Shown here piece by piece: positions 26,393-42,565 of a DNA stretch of 64,000 nt. Numbering within the stretch: the first letter of the stretch is position 1; every line of letters starts with the position of its first letter. Made by a program: the position numbers and the translations under genes. Below the pieces are notes generated by a model that saw only the letters and a program-made list of their open reading frames with translations, had not been told where the DNA came from and ran no database searches. Source of the DNA: Liolophura sinensis (taxonomy: Eukaryota; Mollusca; Polyplacophora; Chitonida; Chitonidae); NCBI RefSeq assembly GCF_032854445.1, contig NC_088301.1:50951187-51015186 (forward strand), in the 5' to 3' direction.

Positions 26393-26425
<33 letters not shown>
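26383..26425. repeat. (TA)n microsatellite
   Basis: Two TA runs joined by AATA. Confidence 0.95.
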
Positions 26426-27031
26426 GTATGAAAAACACTATTCAAATCGAGTTGTATTTAACGTTAAATCACACTACCTATCAAAACAATTCATAGAAAA
26501 CACACAAATACCAACATTGAAACAGTTATCAAAATTTGAACTACAGATACAAAGGGCATTATGCCATCCAACTTTTTACGCCTATACCAAACGAGTGTAG
26601 CCATTAAAGTAATGATATCTTCATAACATTTCAGTATAATACTGACATTTGGGACAAACAAAATACAGTCACTGTTTCAAGGATTTATAAACCTTAGATC
26701 TATTTTTCCACAAAATAATTACAGGTGGCAGACTTAGTACACATGTCTATTAACAATGAGATCATTTTTGTTCCCTTAGTCCAAAAACCCTGTTGCAAGT
26801 TTCTCTCCTGTACAAAGTAATACCAACAACCACAATACAAATATCGGACATCATGTGACCAGACACTAACATGTCAAATTTATGGTCCCACAGCTCATAC
26901 GTCTGCGTGTTCTGCACAGAAATTATTCTGTTCATTTGTGACAGGTTCAAAGACCACCGCTCAAGTTTGATGGAAGAATCACTTGCATCTCACTCGCAGT
27001 GTCAGTGGAAAGTCTGGCAAGAAAGTTTGAA

Positions 27032-30468
<3,437 letters not shown>

Positions 30469-31108
30469 TGTTAATGTATCCTTAACAAATACTCATACAG
30501 AAGCGCAGAATATTTCTGACTCAAAATATCTTCCACAATGAGGGTCCCCAGTTTGACTGGTGAGCGAAGAGACTCCTGTCGGAAACATATGCATGGCAAT
30601 TACTGACATGCGCAATAGAGAAAGAATGACGCTTCATGCTAGTCACAACTGCTTGTTTCTATTTATAGCATACTGTTTACAACGATCAGCTGATTTGCAC
30701 GCCGTCTCGATGCGCCAAGCACACCGACCTTGACAGTGCTGTACCCAAGCGTTCTACGCATATAGACAAATGTGTCAATAAATTCCTCAAGGTATCAAAC
30801 CTGCGTATATCATTGTTTATATTTGGGGATTCTATGCGTGCACATATTTCTGCGTGTCTACTTGATTTGAGTATGATAGAGCACAGACTAGTAACAATGC
30901 AACCATGATCGTACAACTTATTCAACATTTGGACATGATCTTGCTCAAGGTAATGCTTATTATGGCTGCATTGTGGACAGGCTATACAACAACAAATCTA
31001 CCTCACATACATAGCCGTTTCCATCAATATAATTTCTCTTCAAAAATCGTTAAAAAGGCACCTGTCATTACTCAAACAAAGCACACCAATCTAAACGAAT
31101 GGACTTAC

Positions 31109-31155
31109 CTCTTCTGATGTCATCTTTTCAGAGTCACTGCACGATTCTGAATTGT
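31109..31155 (-). CDS. HDHD5: common 5' exon upstream of HDHD5 (alternative N-terminus)
   Basis: A 47-nt exon bounded by ttgttatccag and gtaagtcc on the minus strand. It reads NSESCSDSEKMTSEE after completing a split Asp codon, and ends in phase 0. HDHD5 exon 2 (from 29958) also starts in phase 0, giving ...TSEE|PDFGILFDVDG. No other minus-strand exon lies between it and HDHD5 exon 1. Splicing to HDHD5 is therefore the simplest reading, but it is inferred, not shown. Confidence 0.5.
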
Positions 31156-32105
31156 CTGGATAACAAAAGAAATGCATGACTTTAATTGCGATCCAAAACC
31201 TGTATTAGAATATCCTGGAGTTCTTCAGTGGAGATGAATCCTTGTTTAACCAAGCCAGCGTGGTGGTCTAGACTGCAATCATTCTTCAGCCATCTGTCAT
31301 TTACTTCAGTTCAGGGAAAACTGTGATTGGACCAGCATAGAACCAGAAGACTAAAATCACGACCCTTGAAATGACAATGTCATGGTTCTATCACGTGCAC
31401 CCATGGCGGTAAGGGATGCTACTTCCCACATTCGACAACGCCTTGCGCGTGTAAACTATCGATTTGTGGGATAATTAGTACTAGCCAGAGCCAACTATAG
31501 CGGGAATAGGACGTTACATAGAGACACTGATGAAAGATCTGAGGTGCAGTAACTAAATTGTGATACATTTTACTAATACCAGTCCCATGCATCTCTAAAC
31601 TTAGGTATCTACGCATATTTACAGTGCTCTCCGTAAGCATATGATACAAGATTTATAGTACAAGCAAAACTAAACAATTTTTTTTTTTGCAAATGAATAT
31701 ATGCATAAAGCGTATACAGAAAAATCACGTTCATTGACGTATAAAATGAAAAATAATACCTCAAGGGATTATTCTTATTCACTCTCAGGCACATGCTGTG
31801 ATTTTTTTTTCGTACCGGTACCGGTATTTAGTCTTTGACTAAATAAAGACTAGATTTATTATTTATTATGATGGTATTTATTATGATGGAATGTGTATCC
31901 AACAGTAATATCATAATCGCCATAAAAATATATAAATAACTAAACATATGTAATCATTTCCGATGAAATCATGAAGGTCCTGAAAACGATTCATGTATAT
32001 ACTGGACAACCGCATCTCACTTTTAGGTAAAGCTCTGCATCATTCATGCAGGCCATAAACACTGTGCTGGACAACTGCATGATGCACCAAGTGCTAATGT
32101 CTTAC

Positions 32106-32145
32106 CTGTGGCATAGCCATCGTCGGATCTGATTCTTTCTCTCAT
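32106..32145 (-). CDS. HDHD5: alternative first coding exon with its own promoter, likely HDHD5
   Basis: ATG at 32145 opens 13 codons plus one base (MRERIRSDDGYAT, then G) before the donor gtaag at 32105-32101. The leftover base plus AC of the exon at 31155 makes an Asp codon, so the frame continues. A TATA box, CCAAT box and GC box stand upstream in the right order. The resulting N-terminus is hydrophilic and not presequence-like. Confidence 0.5.
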
Positions 32146-32219
32146 GATGGTAAAGCTTTGCAGTAGGATACAAATCAAATTTTTGTGATAGAGACCTCTT
32201 CTCACTTCGTACTATAATG

Positions 32220-32335
32220 CACCAAATACGAGCATCAGCTGTTTTTATATAAAGCGGGACAGAGATGTGTTGTATGGGAAAGCCAGTGACCTCGTAATTT
32301 GATTGGCCTAAAATAAGGTTGACTCCGCCCCTATC
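32220..32335 (-). promoter_or_regulatory. core promoter: GC box, CCAAT box, TATA box
   Basis: On the minus strand, in order: GGGGCGG (32331-32325), CCAAT (32306-32302) and CTTTATATAAAAA (32254-32242). A start site near 32215-32225 would be expected about 30 bp after the TATA box, upstream of the exon ending at 32106. Confidence 0.6.
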
Positions 32336-33690
32336 CGGCACTGAGCACATGGCAGTGTTTACAACCGAAATGAGGGCAGTTAAGTAGAACTCGTTTAGTT
32401 GATCACAGACAATGCCCCGCAAGCCTGGAAAACGTGTCGAGCATCTTGAAATTCTTGAACTTTTGACTGCACTACAGTATCTCGAAAATATATTAAGTAT
32501 TTTCATACATCTACATGTTATCCACCCATCACCTCATGAACCGGGTGCATAAAACAAAGTGTTGCATAGCAATTCTATGCTGGACCAATGATAAAGCGCC
32601 CCTTCCCCATCTTTAAAATACTTTTAAAACAGAATGAAGTAATTTAAAATGTGATATGTAAATATATATTGTCGATGAATATATTTCATGTATTCATGAC
32701 TCTGAATCCACCTCTTCACGGTATACTGCAATAAATGCGTCCATTACATTGCATTTATAGATTGTACTATTACTAATACTATGTTACGGAAAAAGATCAT
32801 TTTTCCTTGCATTGTCCTTTTTAATCAAACATCAATCAGCTGATCCGTCAGACTAGGTCATATTGTGTATCTCTGCACGAATATGCACTACGTGTATGTT
32901 TATACATGTGTGTGTAAATCTATATATAAAGTATAATTAAACCAATCCGAGAAATACGACCACGAAAGAATCACAAAGTTTACAGTTATCTAGGGAACGT
33001 TTCTCCGCATGCGCTGGAATGAAAATGAATACAAGACAAGTGGGATTTATCAAAATCACTTGTGATAAAATTATTGCACTCTGCCTGCACTTTGTTGGAT
33101 AGCTTGCTTCACGCTTGTATCAGCTGAACTGATCATTTTTAGCTGTTATGTCACGTATATAAACACGTGCACAGTATACCTTAAAGGGTATACACTGTAT
33201 ATAGACTGGAGCATATCACTTAAGACGGTCGATCTTTATATGCACAACCTTGACAAACCAGTGCACAGGAATAGCTGTATCCATATTATATAATACTCGC
33301 ACACATACACACACGCACGCACACACATAGCTAATATATACACAGATACATTATACGATTTAATTTTTTTTTTGGTATTTAACCATTCCCACTCTTGTTA
33401 ACAATGTTTTCAACGGTAACACTGTAGTACTTTGATTGTTTGAAAGCCACAAATTCCAGAAGACTACACAGCAGTGACAAAGTCAAATCCAACTGGGTAA
33501 GTACGACCTATTTCGATACGTGCTACGTCCTATAGTTTAAGGCTGAAGTAAGCAGTGATCAAGGTTTACCTTAAGGTATTTCCATGAAAAATCCACATTC
33601 ACGGCTCTGATAAAAGCCAATATATCTTTCGTTAACAAACAGTAGATATGACCTTATTCCACTGCGGGTTTGGTTTGCCTGATGTTCACT
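32336..33690. other. no gene seen
   Basis: AT-rich sequence. Contains a short CA-rich patch (about 33298-33325) and no supported ORF. Confidence 0.4.
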
Positions 33691-34565
33691 GCCAGTCTTC
33701 CTCTGTACCGTTTATGTGTCATTATGTGTCACTGTCTTACGTTTTAGCATTTATATTTGTAATTGCTATGTTGGCCTCTATGGTTTTTATGTGCAATCTC
33801 GATATCTTCTTTTATTGGATGAAATGTAATGTACATATGTCTTCAGTTATAGCATTGCTGTGTAATCTCGACGATTTCCTTTATTGCTTAGATGTGTTCT
33901 TAGTTGTTACATTGGTGTGTAATATCAGTGTCTTCCTGAGTTGTTCGCCACAATATGGCTGAAATATTGCTGGTGTGGCGTTAAGCCTTAATCATTCATT
34001 CATTCCTCTTTTGCATTGAAGACAAGCGCAGCACTGATGTTTTCATTTGTTGCACTGTATGTGTAATATCAGTGTCTTCATTTGTTGCATTTTATGTGTA
34101 ATATCAGTGTCTTCCTTTGTTGCATTGCATGTGTAATATCAGTGTCTTCCTTTGTTGTATTGCATGTGTAATATCAGTGTCTTCCTTTGTTGCATTGCAT
34201 GTGTAATATCTGTTTCTTTCTTTGTTGTATTGTAAGTGTAATATCATTGCCTGCCTTTGTTGCATTGCCTGTGTAATATCATTGCCTGCCTTTGTTACAT
34301 TGCATGTGTAATATCAGTGTCTTCCTTTGTTGCATTGCATGTGTAATATCAGTGTCTTCCTTTGTTGTATTGCATGTGTAATATCAGTGTCTTCCTTTGT
34401 TGCATTGCATGAGTAATATCAACGTCTTCCTTTATTACATTGCATGTAACATTATTGCCTCCCTTTGTTGCATTGCATGTGAAATATCAGTGTCTTTCTT
34501 TGTTGCATTGTATGTGTAATATCAGTGTCTTCCTTTGTTACATTGCATGTGTAATATCAGTCCAC
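33691..34565. repeat. 35-bp minisatellite (about 15 clear copies plus degenerate leader)
   Basis: Units of 35 bp containing tgtgtaatatcagtgtcttc and cctttgttgcattgca repeat from about 34059 to 34565. Diverged copies (gtgtaatctcgacgatttcc) lead in from about 33690. Open frames here are by-products of the repeat. Confidence 0.9.
33946..34003 (+). mobile_element. SINE tail fragment inside the minisatellite
   Basis: gccacaatatggctgaaata, then ggcgttaagcc and a (cattcatt) tail, as in molluscan SINE 3' ends known generally. It splits the degenerate from the regular part of the array. Confidence 0.5.
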
Positions 34566-35030
34566 TGTCCACTGTTGTCTGTTTTTTGTTGTCAATTTGC
34601 GGTTTTTGTCAGTGTAAAGTGATCAACTTACACGTGCTGTGTTCCTTTGCATTGTTTTAATGTGACTGTATATTAAATGTGATGACATTTTGAGTAATTC
34701 TAGACCAGTGACGTCAAAAGAATATCATACTAAATAGATGGGAGGGGGAAATAACTGGATGAAAGGGAAATAAAAATTGCTAATAATTAATCGTAAACAA
34801 TTTTTTTTTTCATATTTACATCATTGCATTTTTTAAATCTAATGCTACTTAAGCCATGGTGCTAGGGTATGTGCAAATTGCTACTATTTATGCAATTACA
34901 TGAAAATTTGGAATAAAACCCTGACTGATGTAAATTGACAAGACGCCGTATTTATGTGTGACCATTAGCCAGCTATCTCACTGTTGTCGCTGCAATGGTT
35001 TTACTCTCTATGCTGTACGTCTTTAATTAT
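34566..35030. other. no gene seen
   Basis: AT-rich sequence without a supported feature. Confidence 0.4.
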
Positions 35031-35039
35031 ATCATATTT

Positions 35040-35307
35040 ATTTGATTTATTTATTTGATTGGTGTTTTATGCCGTACCGAAGAATATTTCACTTATGCGA
35101 CGGCGGCCAGCATTATGGTGGGAGGAAACCGGACACAGCCCGGTGGAAACCCACGACCATCCGCAGGTTGTTGGCAGACCTTCCCACGTACGACCAGAGA
35201 GGAAGCCAGCATGAGCTGGACTTGAACTCATAGCGACGGCATTGGTGAGAGGCTCCTGGGTCATTACGCTGCGTTAGCGCGCTAACCAACTGAACCACGG
35301 AGGCCCC
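35040..35307 (-). mobile_element. full-length SINE family A with target-site duplication
   Basis: Complete element from the TTTA-rich tail (left) to the tRNA-like head (right; complement of gcgctaaccaactgaaccac and ggaggcccc). Direct repeats atcatattt stand at 35031-35039 and 35310-35318. On the minus strand the head shows an A-box-like GTGGTTCAGTTGGTTAGCGC and a B-box-like GAGTTCAAGTCC. Confidence 0.92.
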
Positions 35308-35318
35308 AAATCATATTT

Positions 35319-37590
35319 AAGAACCTCGAATTCATTTCGGTGTGTAATTATGTGCCAGTATGTCGTCCTGTGCCAATCGTTCCATTCCGTCACAGAAACG
35401 TAGCGATGTACCAGTAGTTTGACATCATCGGTGGGCTTTAAATGCAAAGTACAAGTAACACTATACTTTACAAATCCTTTAATCGGCACTGGGTCAAACC
35501 CGATTTTGTTTATCCTCTGTCCACCAGCGTACCATGGTACTTGCTGAAGGCTGTAAACATGAACGCACCCGTTATGGGCTGTTTGGAGACCTAGCACGTT
35601 CTACAGTGCCCGGGAATAACTACAGTATAGCTGACACACATGATGTCCCACTTTTTGTTGAGCTGATAACGTGCTCCGGCATCACATATGTTATATATAT
35701 GCTATAAATTCAATAACATACAAATGATTTTAATACTAAAGACAAACTGTATGTATTTTAGAATAATCCAAACTATATAGTAAACTTTTTGAGGAAGAGA
35801 AATTCTTAATGAAAAGGTGGACAATGGGAGGGAGGGGGATAGAATTGGATGAAGGGGGGATAATAATTGCTAATAATTAATTGTAAACAATATTTTTTTC
35901 ATACTCAGGGTTGGAAACAAACTACATCAACAAATTTGACAGTGACGTACGTACCGGTCACGCTGGTATAGTTTACATGACGTGTCAGGCGAGATTTGAC
36001 AATTGTCATGCACTCCGTTGGTAAAAGAATGCGTTTTGAAACTTCAAAATATGTTCATCGTAAATAAAAAGTTATTTAATGGGAATGGTTGACGTTCAAA
36101 ATTTAGTGTGACATATATGCTGGATATCTATGTGTTGGTATTCGACTATTTTCTGACAACATTTTCTGTATTTTGACCATGACTTGTTTACATATGTAGC
36201 TGACATATCCTCTCAGGATTATGTAGACTATTAATTGCAACTAAAAACACAAGAATAAGTTATTCATTATTCGCTTACAATCTTATATTGCCAAAGTAAT
36301 TCGAGGTTAGTGGCATGTCATCACCTTTATGAGAGTAATATATAGCTTTAGGGACTAGCCACTGAAGACAAAGTCATATAATTGGAACAAATTCACGAGA
36401 GCATAGTGATCCACCTGGATTATATACGGTAATATAATGCCGCGAAATAATACCTACATATTGTTACATACACGTATGCAAAATTTGAAGAAAGCCTCAA
36501 AGGAAAAGTGTGTATAAAGATATAAGACTGTGTGCGTTTCAGACACCTAATTTATAATTTCGTTGCCACGGTTCCTTTTGGCATAACTGTGATAGATATA
36601 TCAAATTACTGCCAGATGACATAAGAATGTCGACTATACGCATAACGATTCACAGGTTAATATCCTTACATGGTCCATCTTTCCATACACAGATCATCCT
36701 TACAATAACCTCATATTGTCCCATATAGATTATTATGACATTGTTTATATGTTTTATTAGCGTCATTTCACTCAGTCTAAAGTAGTGAGGTGCAAGACAC
36801 TGATGACGTAAACAGAAAACTCAAAACTACTTATTAGCAATACCTTACATAGAAACTCTATACATGAATAAGCTTATCTTAAAACTGTTTACAGAAATGA
36901 GAGAGGCTGTTTACAGTTAGATTCCATGATATGTAGAGTCGATTATTTTTGCTTCGTATTCTGTAAGCTATTCAGAAACCATATTTTTAGCGGACTGTTC
37001 AACTTGGAGAGGTTTCAAATATCTTTGAGATATGTAAGATATGTAAGAGGTTTGCCATAATTGTTACTGTAGCAAAGACCATGTATTACAAATTAATGTT
37101 TTAATTACTTAATTGAATTTCAATTAATTGAAAAATAAAGGTCGACACGAGACACCTCACAGAACTATCCCAAGTGTGTGTTAACATAAAGGAAATAGTT
37201 GCTATGTCTTTGATCAAATGATCCTGTTCGCCAAACAATTACAGACAATATATGTCTGGAGGTAATACTTTCAAGATCTAAAACTTAGTTGCCGCATTAT
37301 ATATAGCCGTGTAATTCGTGAGATTCATCCAGATCTCCCAGATGTGTGTATGGTGTTCTTTATCTAAAGTGGTAGTCCCAGACTTATTATCCATTCTTTG
37401 AGATTTGAAATTTGCCACCATTAATTATGTTTTGATTAAAAAAAAAAGTTGACAATGAAGTAAAGACAATATATTTAGTTCTATGCAACAACGCTTCATT
37501 GGGCGTGTACCGATAGTCACAATATGCACAATGCATAGCTTGTATATAGTATAACTGATATAAAGTAAAATACGACTAGTAAAATCATAC
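35319..37590. other. no gene seen
   Basis: AT-rich sequence. Open frames of up to 107 codons on the minus strand near 35.3-35.6 kb have no recognisable domain and partly overlap the SINE head. Confidence 0.4.
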
Positions 37591-37606
37591 CGTTGACTGG
37601 ATCCAT
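37591..37606 (-). CDS. HDHD5: possible third alternative first exon of HDHD5
   Basis: ATG at 37606 gives MDPVN plus one base (G) before the donor gtatga. This is the same phase as the exons ending at 32106 and 51124, so it could join the exon at 31155. No TATA or CCAAT box was found upstream, and chance is a real alternative for so short a frame. Confidence 0.25.
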
Positions 37607-37999
37607 TTCTCCAAATTCCTCGATTAGGTCGCAGCTTGAAAGAGAGAGAGCTTAAGAGTATCACCTTCAGTGTTGATCATAGCATAAATGCGTTCTAGAA
37701 ACAAACAGCTGTGTGATAAACGTCAAATGTTCTACATTGTGATTTATTCTGACGACAGTTGCCTTGCCTGTCCAGATAAATAAGTAGACCTGCTTTTATG
37801 ATTTGTCCTTGTTCTAATCGGTCATCAGGTAACACTTAGACAAGGTTATCAAACATTCGATCTGAACACTGATCACGACAATTGAAAGTTTAATACCGGT
37901 ACCACAGAAATCTGTTACAAAATGTGGCATCATTCCATGTAGACATGTGTTATATGTAGAACAACTGATTAAAACGAACGTATAATCTTAGGAATCTAT

Positions 38000-38340
38000 A
38001 GACGTGATAAGAAATATTCGTGTACCAGACGCCAGCCATAATGGACGTTCCGGTTCAGTAATCGCAATACCAAAACAAACCAAAACGACATTCAGATTAA
38101 ATCACCACAGAACAAAGAAAGCATATAAAGTGAGACGGTTTCATGCAACAGACACTGTCAACATTTTTTTTTTCAAGATGAAAGACGTACTATGTTAATA
38201 AGTAAAGTGTCCCAAATGTGTACCATGCTAGCTCCGTAACATCTTAATATCGATCGCGCTTGTGGTTTGATTGTAACAGTTTATATATCCAACGTGGCGA
38301 TTTAATTCAACGACGATGATTTTCGATACCGAGTCCAGTA
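38000..38340 (+). promoter_or_regulatory. TATA-containing promoter-like module, copy 1
   Basis: Contains agaaagcatataaagtgaga (TATA around 38123) and, further on, tatatatccaacgtggcgat. Both words recur in the module at 53140-53460, in the same order and on the same strand. No gene directly downstream was recognised. Confidence 0.4.
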
Positions 38341-38619
38341 AAGCGAGAAACCCTTACTTGTTGAACAAGCAGGCTAATGAACGAGCAGCCGGCTGGATGG
38401 AAGACAACTAGCAGTCGAGTATGGAAGATCTCTTTTCGTTAATGAAACAAGACAACGAGGTTAACATGACGTTAACTTTTTCTTCGCATTACCACCTCCT
38501 TATACCTGGCTGTCTTGTTAATGCCTTTTAAAAGAATAATTTCAATAGGGGCACTTTATTTCAATAATAGTAATAAATGTATGCATTTATGTATGTATGC
38601 CAGATTTGTAAGACGTAGG

Positions 38620-38885
38620 TGACAATTTTTACAACATGACGACGAGTGGTCATTATACGTCAAAGTTTTGCTCAAGACACCAGATATGACACTTCATCCA
38701 ATCACATTATACTGACAACGGGCCTACCGGTCTTGTTTCCTTGCCCTAACCTCTCAATACTGAGCACCAAGCGAAAAAGCAAAACAAAAACCATTTTTAA
38801 ACTCTTTGGTATGATCCAACCCGGGTTTGATCCTGGCAAGGTCTCCCGAAGACGCGCTCTCACCATTTGGCTACCTAAGCGGTCT
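38620..38885 (-). mobile_element. tRNA-derived SINE, family C, second copy
   Basis: Shares cacattatactgacaacggg and ctgagcaccaagcg with 10906-11209. On the minus strand the right end reads as a tRNA-like head (agccaaatggtgagagcgcg ... ggatcaaacccg). Confidence 0.7.
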
Positions 38886-39442
38886 CTATGTATACTATAT
38901 AAGTACTTGTCGCCCGAGGATATATTGCTTGGAATCAAAGACAGTACAGTGTGAAGCCTTTGATAAATTGCATGAATTGCTACATATATTTACTTCTTGT
39001 TTAAGTGCAGAACGGATCATTACAAGCCATTGATAACATAGTGTATGAAAGACTGACGTGAGATTAGTCAAGAATTGTCTGACCGACCGTGATTTTGCTA
39101 TGTCTGTATTCAGAATACGCATATGTCATTTTCCGCAGTAAGAATCATATGTTTCGATAAAGTAATGTTACATATGTGAAGTCCTTGGTTAAATGTCATC
39201 TTCGAAAGACAATAAAAACACGAAAGCTTGAACAGATCTGTGATCGTTACAGTCTATTGAAATAGCGGCTGAGTCAGTTTAGTGTGCTTCTATCAAGCAA
39301 TTTCGACAAGGTTCTATTCATTGACAACATATTTAAAATGAGTTAGAAAGCGTATTTTATTCATATCCTGCTTAAAAAATCAATACAGTGAGCAACGTTG
39401 AATTTAAAACATTTTCAAAAAGAGGGCAAGCTCATTTTACGT

Positions 39443-39679
39443 AAGGCAATGAGTCAGAGAAAACTCGGTCAGATGGAGGAAGTCAACAGTTCCTGCTTGG
39501 CTGCGCTTGCGTCGATAAGCACAGTGATCTCCCAAGGGGTAGTTAACCCATTTCTGGCTTACCCCAGAACAACGGTTGCTGGGCTGACAACACTGACATT
39601 AGCAGCACACAGCGTTTTAGAGCAAACCTCCCACCACCGGATTTGGAGACAGGCACCGGGACTTTTATATGAGAAATAA
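39443..39679 (+). CDS. possible short gene or last exon, unrecognised
   Basis: An open frame from about 39398 to 39679 includes an ATG at 39449 (MSQRKLGQMEEVNSS) followed by a Thr/Ala/Leu-rich stretch (TTVAGLTTLTLAAHSVLEQ). It ends in GAGAAATAAATATG, so the stop overlaps a poly(A) signal, with a second AATAAA-like word just after. An acceptor-like aaaaaatcaatacag stands near 39390. No domain was recognised and the evidence is weak. Confidence 0.25.
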   Translation, partial: KAMSQRKLGQMEEVNSSCLAALASISTVISQGVVNPFLAYPRTTVAGLTTLTLAAHSVLEQTSHHRIWRQAPGLLYEK

Positions 39680-40640
39680 ATATGAAAATAAAGAGCACGT
39701 ACTGAAATAGATAGTGATTTGACAGTATGATTTTGGATTAATGGTTTTATGCTTTAAATAGGCCTTGGTAATTTTAACATATGATGTGAAGTGGATTAGA
39801 AATCCATGGACCACAACAAAAAATCTTCAAATTCTTGAGTAGGCCTACTGTATATTTCATGTTTTGTTATTATCTACATCTATAGAAGTCCGCTTCATCC
39901 ATTTGTCCAGCATGCTTCACACTAAGCTTTCTCTCCAGGTTTTTCTAACAGTGCATGATACATTATACAGGCGTGTCACAGTGTAACACTTCTATATCCA
40001 GATAACCGGCAGCCATGATGTGGTGAATTGCAAATTGCTCATGTTGCCAAATGCATGTTGGACATAACACAACAAAGAAATGCTGGACTGTGAATACGTC
40101 TATACGTCACAGCCGAGTCTCGATACCTTACGTGAATATCATTAACAACCCCCTCCCGTACTGTTTTCAGCACAGAGAGGAAAACAGGGTAAGGTAGTCA
40201 TAGTTATATTAGGTCAGCAATCAGTGTGGGGAAGTCAGTCATGGCCTTTGTCTAGAAACATTGACCCCATTTCCAAGCACCTACAGTAAAGCCTGTAGCT
40301 AAACATTTGTAATAAACGGATTCGGTAGAAAGGTATAGCAAGCAACTTCACATTTTATTAAGTCAGCAACATTACTGGACCGACGTTTGAGCGTGTTTGA
40401 CCCAGATTTCAACAACTGTAGCTCAGCCAATTATTTCGGTTGAGTGCATGCAGGTGTAAACCTAGCTTAGAGGCCGCACACAGCCGTACGCATTTCTGGA
40501 ATTCACCTAACGGTAGACTGTGCGTTTTTGTTTACCAATAACCACAAGGTTTTGTAAACACCACGTGGAGATCTAGCAAACTACTAAACACAAAGAACGG
40601 GGAATGAACAATAGATCAGTGACATTCCATGGTCTTTTTA
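39680..40640. other. no gene seen
   Basis: AT-rich sequence without a supported feature. Confidence 0.4.
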
Positions 40641-40646
40641 GCCTTT

Positions 40647-40712
40647 AATTAATTTATTTATTTGACTGGTGTTTTATGAAGTCCTCAAGAATATTTCACT
40701 TATACGACGACA
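40647..40712 (-). mobile_element. SINE family A tail fragment
   Basis: tttatttgactggtgtttta through tatttcacttatacgacgac. Confidence 0.7.
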
Positions 40713-40759
40713 GTTCCGCCTTCAAACTGAGGCGTGTACTTTCTAATTTATTTACTAAC

Positions 40760-40835
40760 TGATTTTATTTATTTATTTATTTGATTGGTGTTTTACGCGA
40801 TACTCAAGAATATTTCACTTATACGACCGCGTTAC
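40760..40835 (-). mobile_element. SINE family A tail fragment
   Basis: Second tail in tandem: tttatttgattggtgtttta, then aagaatatttcacttatacg. Confidence 0.75.
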
Positions 40836-41221
40836 GGTTTTAACTGATGTCCATGTGTCAGGGAATCTAAGATCAGCGAATTCAAATCCAGACCAAAAAT
40901 CCAGGCTGAGGTCATGGAAGCTAGCTTACATTATTGAACCCGGACATAGTATCCAGGGATTAACTACCTTTATGTCGGGAGTGACAGTGCCCCAGAAAAT
41001 ATCCATTTCAGAAAACACGGAAATCCAGTTCTCACGACTTTCATTGATAGACCAGTATATGACCTGTCTTGCATAAACCTGTTCAAATATGTCGTAGAAA
41101 GAAGGGAGAGGTTGGGACACGCCTACAGTTGTTTATTTGTTTGATTGCCCCTTTACGACGTAACCAAATTTTAAATTTATATAATGATACAGAAACGTTT
41201 GCTTGTTCCTGGATAGGTCAT

Positions 41222-41310
41222 ATTTATTTCATTATAAATTCGATTGGTGTTTTAAGTCTTACTCATGAATTTTACCTTATGTACGACATCGTCAGGTTTA
41301 TGGATGGAGG
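41222..41310 (-). mobile_element. degenerate SINE family A fragment
   Basis: cgattggtgttttaagtctt, then a diverged body (tgtacgacatcgtcagg). A further relic may lie at 41130-41165. Confidence 0.5.
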
Positions 41311-41724
41311 TGTGTTCAGATATATTCATATATTGTGTAGCATTATTCAAGGATATGATAATGCGATATCTCCATTACATACTGGCGCTATTGTTGCCCG
41401 CGAGTGTTTTATTTTGCGTATGACCCAGTCGAGTGAAATCCAGGTATCTTAATCATAATATCACTTATCATCAGGTCAGATGCAAACTGATAGCTTCGAT
41501 GACCGTATTTTTCCCCTGGAGTTTTAGTCGACATGGATAATGATAATTTATTTAGATTGCTTAAAGGTTTAGAATTTGGTGTCACCTTATATGCATCATT
41601 ACTGTACATATCTGACGAAAACAAACAACCCAGAAATCGAGATTATTTCTGATGCCAGTGCATGCCCTAAGTACTATCCCTTGAAACTGGACAAACATCC
41701 TGACGTAAAAATGCAGCTGTGCCG

Positions 41725-41800
41725 TGTAATGGAGACTGGATTCGAACTCACGGCCTGTCATGTCATGATGGGGTTACGTCTGCTTTGAGAGACCCTTGTG
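41725..41800 (-). mobile_element. tRNA-like SINE head fragment
   Basis: On the minus strand it shows a good B box (gagttcgaatccagtctcc). It does not fold into a complete tRNA by eye, so a SINE relic is more likely than a tRNA gene. Confidence 0.4.
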
Positions 41801-42469
41801 TCTTTTTTTCTAGCTGTCTAAATCTACCTTCAAAATATATAGAAAGTAAAACTGTAGTCTCTCATAAGTTTGGCAGGGTTATCCAATATAGTATCAGTGG
41901 GCGTGGTTATCATATTGTATACAATATAATAGTTACAGAAGTTGCATAGGCTATCCCTGGAATATGTGTTCATTAATATGTCGAACTATACCATTGCAAA
42001 AACGAACATACAAAGCCTTGCCAGAGCGACCCTGTTTCGCTTATAGTAAACACGTCTGAGAGATGTACCGGGTTAACTTGACCCCATATTTCCACATTTG
42101 CGACTGATTCTTTTTATACACAACGACCCCGTAGAACTATATGGCTGACCGCAGAACAGGTCAACAGATACGAGGCAAACATCTATACTCATGCTGTATT
42201 CAAGTTCAACCATACGTGGAAACAATTTACAGACTTTATAATTTACTACTTGCTGAGCTGCAGGACTTTAAATCAGGAGATTATCATTCACCTGACAGGG
42301 ATTAATTTAGGGAAACAGGTGGGAGCACAACCTGGTTCCTTTCACCTCCAAAACTAACTACCATGGTTAAGGTGAAATCTTGAATGCAGCGTGTAACACC
42401 AACTGAAGAAAAACAATTATATATTTTTCTGTATACATGGTTCTGTGTGTATAATAAATTAGGTTAAAT
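41801..42469. other. no gene seen
   Basis: AT-rich sequence without a supported feature. Confidence 0.4.
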
Positions 42470-42565
42470 TTATTTAATCTATTTATTTGATTGGTGTTTT
42501 ACTCAAGAGTATTTCACTTATACGATGGCGGCCAGCTTTACGGTGGGAAGAAACCGGACAGGACA
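42470..42565 (-). mobile_element. SINE family A fragment
   Basis: tttatttgattggtgtttta, then cacttatacgatggcggcca and ggtgggaagaaaccgg; the head is missing. Confidence 0.8.

Noticed and set aside
32102..32506. 134-codon minus-strand ORF
   Set aside because: It spans the TATA/CCAAT promoter and the start of the alternative HDHD5 exon in a different frame; only the 13-codon frame from 32145 fits splicing.
33648..33962. 104-codon hydrophobic plus-strand ORF
   Set aside because: It is made of degenerate 35-bp repeat units; its hydrophobicity follows from the T-rich unit.
34059..34565. CRISPR-like periodic repeat
   Set aside because: The units are contiguous without unique spacers and the genome is eukaryotic; this is a minisatellite.
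35042..35298. ORFs on both strands
   Set aside because: They lie wholly within the family A SINE.
41069..41452. 127-codon plus-strand ORF
   Set aside because: It runs through SINE relics and AT-rich sequence and has no recognisable domain.
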